From Clostridia bacterium (GTDB lineage: Bacteria > Bacillota_A > Clostridia > Christensenellales > Borkfalkiaceae): a DNA stretch of 10,212 nucleotides. Shown one piece after another: positions 6,901 to 10,212 of this stretch (positions are counted from its first letter, which is position 1; the number at the start of each line of letters is the position of its first letter). The stretch lies in the NCBI GenBank assembly GCA_017462425.1, contig JAFTRD010000126.1, forward strand, positions 1 through 10,212, read 5' to 3'. Under the pieces are notes generated by a model. It worked only from the letters and a program-made list of their open reading frames with translations. It did no database searches and was not told the DNA's origin. A program made the position numbers and the translations under genes.

Positions 6901-7022
6901 GTTACTGCGCTTACAAGGGTATGTGCGCAGCGCTGGGCGAGGCGGTGGTCAGAAAGGTAGAGGATAAAGTTACCTGCAAGGGCATTGCCGAAGTGGTCAG
7001 ACGGGAAACGGAGGGGAAATAA
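3927..7022 (+). CDS. addB: ATP-dependent helicase/nuclease subunit B (AddB)
   Basis: AddB pairs with AddA in the cytoplasm to unwind and resect double-strand DNA ends, producing recombinogenic 3' tails after Chi recognition. The 1031-residue product is a little shorter than the usual ~1150. An AddB-typical block VGDLSQSR...GMSDAVPLQG lies at about 527-555. The C-terminal nuclease carries D845 (GKIDRVD) and the catalytic D858-Y-K860 (IIDYKTG). Four cysteines match the nuclease-locking iron-sulfur cluster: C722 (YYTCPYRNF), C991, C994 and C1000 (CRYCAYKGMC). The N-terminus (VTGYPTLQEGLQ) has no Walker A, unlike B. subtilis AddB, which begins with a P-loop. Upstream sequence is intergenic, so a longer start would not restore it. 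addA begins one base after the stop, a tight operon in the usual Bacillota order. Dependence on addA next door supports the call over a lone PD-(D/E)XK protein. Confidence 0.93.
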   Translation: MLQVTGYPTLQEGLQYLKQYVSAAEERGERVTVFCEDRLTLRAEKSICEALGGTFSTSVTTFARFLRFNGKTLSKQGSVMVVGRLLSEYENRLKCLSFHSGAKNGAAAVYEMLSQLFASKVTGEMLLNALPEDGLLRDKLTDLALLYEKYAAFLTQNGYVDENRYLSLLPAAISKSPVIRGETVIFLGFSSFTAQALDGVRAACETAKNVLGLFPAGSAEIYANQSATAFKKALEEYGEVKISQLKIPAEHITAADILRNQLYAPEVFSPSYLPKESGKKVQLRQVQDEEEELRFVCARIQKYIAEGGRYADVAVFVPDVKAYSLLLAKAFGEYDIPYFADLKKSLVSHPFAFFLLSLLRAVADGGSPSAVEQVASSCYFGDNGQYRNYLAKFCNYRGGMKREIKEGDIVKDYDRSYLVSMRERLLLALGLFSRKMTGKQFCLAVRKTYTVFESERVTKSLISSCDDDMQKEYLSKMEKSLEEVLKEAEELLGDASLTASDFSALLEEGLTACEVSLLPLKQDEVFVGDLSQSRVQSNALVFALGMSDAVPLQGEDTALLADKEMQKLETVRIKIEPSVAQVNDRTRESVCLNICSFTEYLYLLYPNQKDEERSESDILRYTRRIFSDTKSEEDLFVYACTAPMPAFKELLFCKDAYREGRGDSREKYASLYTALTSQEDLKEKTQSLFEGKQPVFFVENGEKLFFSSGEVSPTLLENYYTCPYRNFTTMGLKLKEREETAVMLTDAGVFVHSVLESVAKNIENLPDEKSCVSFARQTAEELFTRAKFAPLKDTAAGEYASGRLSEESAQVALQMYRQIKNSNFKVKYVEYDCHLPEARMHGKIDRVDECGEYVRIIDYKTGNIDDTPTSYSVGKKLQLQLYMSAVSAGKTPAGIYYFPASVNYSKEGEAPFRMLGFMNGSEEVIKNSDITLQEGEKSKFFNASLGKNTADKVMSEDDFRHFIAYSVLSGRQGSKELKKGFIAPTPYADSCRYCAYKGMCAALGEAVVRKVEDKVTCKGIAEVVRRETEGK

Positions 7023-7023
7023 T

Positions 7024-10000
7024 ATGGCAGATGTCAGATATACCCAAGAACAGTTAGAGGTTTTAAACGCCGAAGGTAAAATCATCGTTTCCGCCTCGGC
7101 AGGCAGCGGCAAGACCTTCGTGATGATCGAACGTATGCTCCGGAAGATCCTTTCGGGCGCAGAAGTCGAGCGTATGCTTGCGCTCACCTTTACCAAAAAG
7201 GCAGCGGCGCAAATGCGTGAAAAAATACAAAAGAGCATTATCGCCAAATTAAACGCTCCCGAAATTACGCAGCAAGAGCGGGATATGTTAAAACGCCAGC
7301 TCAACCGTCTGCCCATGGCGCAAATCAGCACCATTCATTCCTTTTGCGCCAATTTTATCCGTTCTCATTTCTTCTTAACGGACGTAGACGGCTCGTTTGA
7401 TATTCTCTCTGAAGATGACGCCGACGGCAAAAGCTTACAATTTCTGGCAATGGAACAGGTTTTTTCCGAAGCCTACGAACAGGCAGACGAGGGCTTTTTG
7501 CGCCTGTTATCCATCTATTACCGTAAGAAAAAAGACAACAAACTCAAAGAAATTATACTCTCTTTATATAAATCTCTGCGAGTCCGCGCCGATTACCGTG
7601 AAGTATTACTTCAAACCAAGTCAGGGGACGCTACGCTCTTTCACCGTGTAACGGAGGAGCTTTTTTGCCGTGTCAAAGCCGAGTGTGATTATATTTTACA
7701 GGCGGTATCGCAATACCTTCCCGAGCTGAAATCCTTGGGCAATAAAACCACTCTTGAGCTTATCCTTCAAATGATGGAGTTTATTCAAACGGTAAAATCG
7801 CAAGCGGACTATTTCCAATTTTGCGCCTTGCCCATGCCCGCCTTCAAGCGCAAGGAGACCGTGCGTTCCGCTGAGCGCTTGCGTGAAAAGGAAATTATCG
7901 AACGTGTGGCGTTTTATAAAACCGCTCTTACGAATATATGCAAAGATCATTTAACGAACACAGAAGATTTTTATGCAACGCAAAAGCGCCGCTTTGCCTG
8001 CGCGCAGGATACGGCAGGGCTGTTGGCAGAGTTTATTCTGCGCTTTGACGAGCGGTATACCGCTTTAAAAAAAGAACGAGCAAAGCTTGACTACAACGAC
8101 CTTGAACACGTTGCGCTCCAGCTTCTTTCCATAGAGGGCGTTGCGGCGGAAATGTCCGAAAAATTCGACTACGTATTCGTAGATGAGTATCAAGACATCA
8201 ATCCCGTACAGGAAAAAATCATCTCTTTCGTCAGCGGAAAAAACGTCTTTTTAGTGGGCGATGTCAAGCAGTCCATCTACGCTTTCCGTGGCAGTAAATC
8301 GGTATACTTCACCCAAAAGCAGTCCGAGTTTTCTTTGCAGGGACAATCCCTCTTTTTAACCTCTAACTTCCGTAGCAGCGACGGTATTTTAAACGCCGTC
8401 AACCGTGTTTTCTGCCGTGCCATGACCTCAAAGCTTTGCGGCATTCCCTACGCAGATAAGCCCATGCAGGGCGGTACGGGCTACGCAGGCAATGCGGGCA
8501 GGGTGCGGGTGCATCTGGTTTCCGAGGAGAAAAGCGAGCCGAAAGAGCGTGGAGTGTATTCGGTACTCGAAGAATACGCCGCCGCCAAAACCCGTATCCG
8601 TCAAAACGTACAGGCGCAAGAAATTTTAAACGTCATAGAAGAGGAGCTACATTCTCAGTATTACGACCTGGAAGAACAAACCTTCAAGCCCGTCACCTAC
8701 GGCGATATTGCCGTTTTATCCCGCAAAAAGAGCGGCGACGTTTCGGAAATCGTTGCCTACCTATGCGAAAACGGTATTCCCGTCAGCTCGGCAACCAAGG
8801 TCAACGTCTGCGCCTTTCCCGAAATCAGGCAGCTTACCGATATTCTCTCCCTCATCGACAACCGTGAACAGGACGTTCCGCTCTGTAGCGCGCTACTCTC
8901 CGCCATGGGTGGGTTGGATAACGCCGAGCTTGCCGCCGTCAGACTGCGCTACGAACGGCGTAAAATTCCCTTCCGTGAATGCGTAAAGCTGTACAAGGAG
9001 CAGTTTGCCGATCCTTTGGCGCAAAAGATAAAAAAATTCTTTACGCTACTTGAAAAATACGTTGCGCTTTCACACGTGTTATCCGCAGGCGAACTGATCG
9101 AGCGCTTAATTGCCGAAGCGGGACTGGAAACGGACTGGCTTTCCCGTGAGGACGGCACTCGACGCTTGGTGCGTATCCGTAACTTTGCCCTGCAGGCGCA
9201 GGATAAAAACGTACACGATTTTCTCGAGCGTTTAAAGAGTCTGGATTACGAAGTTTTCCTCTCCGAAAACGCCGGCGAAAACGCCGTCAAGGTGCTCACC
9301 ATGCACGCCTCCAAGGGCTTGGAATATCCCATCGTCATTCTGGTCGATTTAAATACGCCCTTCCACGGCGCCGACCGCAGTGAGGTGTATCTCTCGGAAA
9401 ATTACGGCATTGCCCCCAAATGCTACGACGGCGAGAAAAAGCTGGTGTACGATACGCTCTTGCGTAAGCTCATCGGCATGGAGGAGCGGGAAGAGGAGCT
9501 TAAAAGCGAGCTGAATTTATTGTACGTTGCCATGACCCGGGCAAAATACGGCTTGCATTTGATTATGGATTCCAAGGATGCGCAAAAATATTCCGATCCC
9601 TTCTACGCCGAAAAATATGCGCACCTTTTGCCGCTTTCTCTGTTTGAAGGGGAAATTGCTCCGCCTTACGCTCAGGTTTTGCCCTTTGAAAAACGCCAAA
9701 CCATAATAGTCGGCGGTAACGAAGCGTTGACAAAGCAGCTTATCCGCCATTTCCGCGCGCCCTATCCGTACGCCTTAAACACCTCCTTGCCGGTGAAAAG
9801 CTCGGCAAGCGATATTTTGGATTCGCAGGAGAGCGAGCCGGAATATTACGCCGTACACCGCTTAGTGCCCGAGGAAGAGCAAGAGCAACGCGTTGAAAAA
9901 ACGTTAATCGGCACGGCGTATCACGCTTTTTTGGAGCACGCCGAATTTTCTGTCGGAGCAAAAGAGGAGCTTGCTCGCATGAGCGAAAAATCCCTTTTAA

Positions 10001-10212
10001 GCGAGGAACAGCTTGCGCTTATCTCGCCCGAAAAGGCGCAGGAAATTTTATCCATGTCCGTATTTCGTCGTTTGCAGGGCGCAACGCTCTACCGTGAACA
10101 GCCGTTTTTGGTCTTGCTCCCCGCAAAGCATATCTTTAAAACTTCCTCTGAAGAAGAGGTGCTCTTTCAAGGCTTTATCGATCTTCAGGCGATCACCGAA
10201 CGGGGCGTAGAA
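7024..10212 (+). CDS. addA: ATP-dependent helicase/nuclease subunit A (AddA), 3'-truncated
   Basis: AddA is the UvrD-like superfamily 1 motor and second nuclease of the AddAB end-processing enzyme. The frame is open from ATG 7024 to the last base: 1063 codons of a family usually near 1200, with no frameshift. Helicase motifs appear in order: Q motif YTQEQ (6-10), Walker A ASAGSGKT (24-31), motif Ia LTFTKKAA (about 54-61), STIHSFC, Walker B DEYQD (387-391), motif III GDVKQSIYAFRG (412-423), motif IV NFRS (448-451), motif V TMHASKGLE (759-767) and motif VI YVAMTRAK (834-841). The C-terminal nuclease begins with GTAYHAFLEH (His967) and the first acidic residue D1053 in QGFID. The DYK-type motif expected next lies past the window, so nuclease activity cannot be confirmed. 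GGAGGGG (7010-7016) inside the end of addB serves as the ribosome site, 7 bases from the start, and one base separates the two genes. Confidence 0.95.
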   Translation, partial: MADVRYTQEQLEVLNAEGKIIVSASAGSGKTFVMIERMLRKILSGAEVERMLALTFTKKAAAQMREKIQKSIIAKLNAPEITQQERDMLKRQLNRLPMAQISTIHSFCANFIRSHFFLTDVDGSFDILSEDDADGKSLQFLAMEQVFSEAYEQADEGFLRLLSIYYRKKKDNKLKEIILSLYKSLRVRADYREVLLQTKSGDATLFHRVTEELFCRVKAECDYILQAVSQYLPELKSLGNKTTLELILQMMEFIQTVKSQADYFQFCALPMPAFKRKETVRSAERLREKEIIERVAFYKTALTNICKDHLTNTEDFYATQKRRFACAQDTAGLLAEFILRFDERYTALKKERAKLDYNDLEHVALQLLSIEGVAAEMSEKFDYVFVDEYQDINPVQEKIISFVSGKNVFLVGDVKQSIYAFRGSKSVYFTQKQSEFSLQGQSLFLTSNFRSSDGILNAVNRVFCRAMTSKLCGIPYADKPMQGGTGYAGNAGRVRVHLVSEEKSEPKERGVYSVLEEYAAAKTRIRQNVQAQEILNVIEEELHSQYYDLEEQTFKPVTYGDIAVLSRKKSGDVSEIVAYLCENGIPVSSATKVNVCAFPEIRQLTDILSLIDNREQDVPLCSALLSAMGGLDNAELAAVRLRYERRKIPFRECVKLYKEQFADPLAQKIKKFFTLLEKYVALSHVLSAGELIERLIAEAGLETDWLSREDGTRRLVRIRNFALQAQDKNVHDFLERLKSLDYEVFLSENAGENAVKVLTMHASKGLEYPIVILVDLNTPFHGADRSEVYLSENYGIAPKCYDGEKKLVYDTLLRKLIGMEEREEELKSELNLLYVAMTRAKYGLHLIMDSKDAQKYSDPFYAEKYAHLLPLSLFEGEIAPPYAQVLPFEKRQTIIVGGNEALTKQLIRHFRAPYPYALNTSLPVKSSASDILDSQESEPEYYAVHRLVPEEEQEQRVEKTLIGTAYHAFLEHAEFSVGAKEELARMSEKSLLSEEQLALISPEKAQEILSMSVFRRLQGATLYREQPFLVLLPAKHIFKTSSEEEVLFQGFIDLQAITERGVE

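Noticed and set aside
6555..7334. A 259-codon open frame on the minus strand across the addB/addA junction
   Set aside because: It lies wholly antisense to two well-supported genes, has a low-complexity Ser/Arg/Ile-rich product and no ribosome site; it is a shadow of the coding strand.
7024..10212. Possible broken addA, since only short closed frames with stops occur in this part
   Set aside because: Reading from ATG 7024, one frame is continuous to the window end with all helicase motifs in order; the gene is only cut by the window edge.
1..10212. A hidden defence, mobile or CRISPR system
   Set aside because: No direct-repeat arrays, transposase, integrase, toxin-antitoxin or restriction gene is visible; AddAB is the standard recombination enzyme and nothing beside it suggests a specialised system.

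Overview
The window looks like a chromosomal segment of a low-to-moderate GC Bacillota (Clostridia-like) bacterium. The clues are AAGGAG-type ribosome binding sites, sigma-A-like promoters in very AT-rich gaps, a DegV-family protein, a lipobox lipoprotein and an addB-addA recombination operon. All of these are ordinary housekeeping or hypothetical genes. I see no transposon, phage gene, CRISPR array, tRNA, rRNA or toxin-antitoxin pair, and no convincing new multi-gene system.

Layout. Positions 1-543 hold the C-terminal part of an HMGL-like aldolase, closed by a clear intrinsic terminator (561-590). A tandem hexamer repeat (645-674) precedes a two-gene operon at 697-1724. Its first gene is minD. 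The second overlaps it by ATGA and encodes an 86-residue protein that I read as a very divergent MinE. No minC lies beside them. Next is a DegV-family fatty-acid-binding protein (1859-2731). A hairpin (2746-2773) then separates it from a converging gene on the minus strand (2794-3774), an unrecognised lipoprotein with its own strong promoter. That promoter sits back to back with an extended -10 promoter on the plus strand, which drives addB (3927-7022). One base after addB begins addA (7024 to the window edge), whose frame stays open to the last base.

How the genes work together. AddA and AddB form one helicase-nuclease that processes double-strand DNA ends for recombination. Helicase motifs Q to VI are all visible in AddA. 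The start of its C-terminal nuclease domain is visible too, but the final catalytic motif lies beyond the window. AddB keeps the four-cysteine iron-sulfur nuclease domain but has no N-terminal Walker A. MinD and the MinE-like protein would act together in placing the division site. DegV, the lipoprotein and the aldolase show no functional link to these or to one another.

The points most worth a second look are the minDE pair without minC and without an obvious MinE membrane helix, the hexamer repeat lying between a -35-like and a -10-like element upstream of minD, the AddB lacking Walker A, and the orphan lipoprotein.
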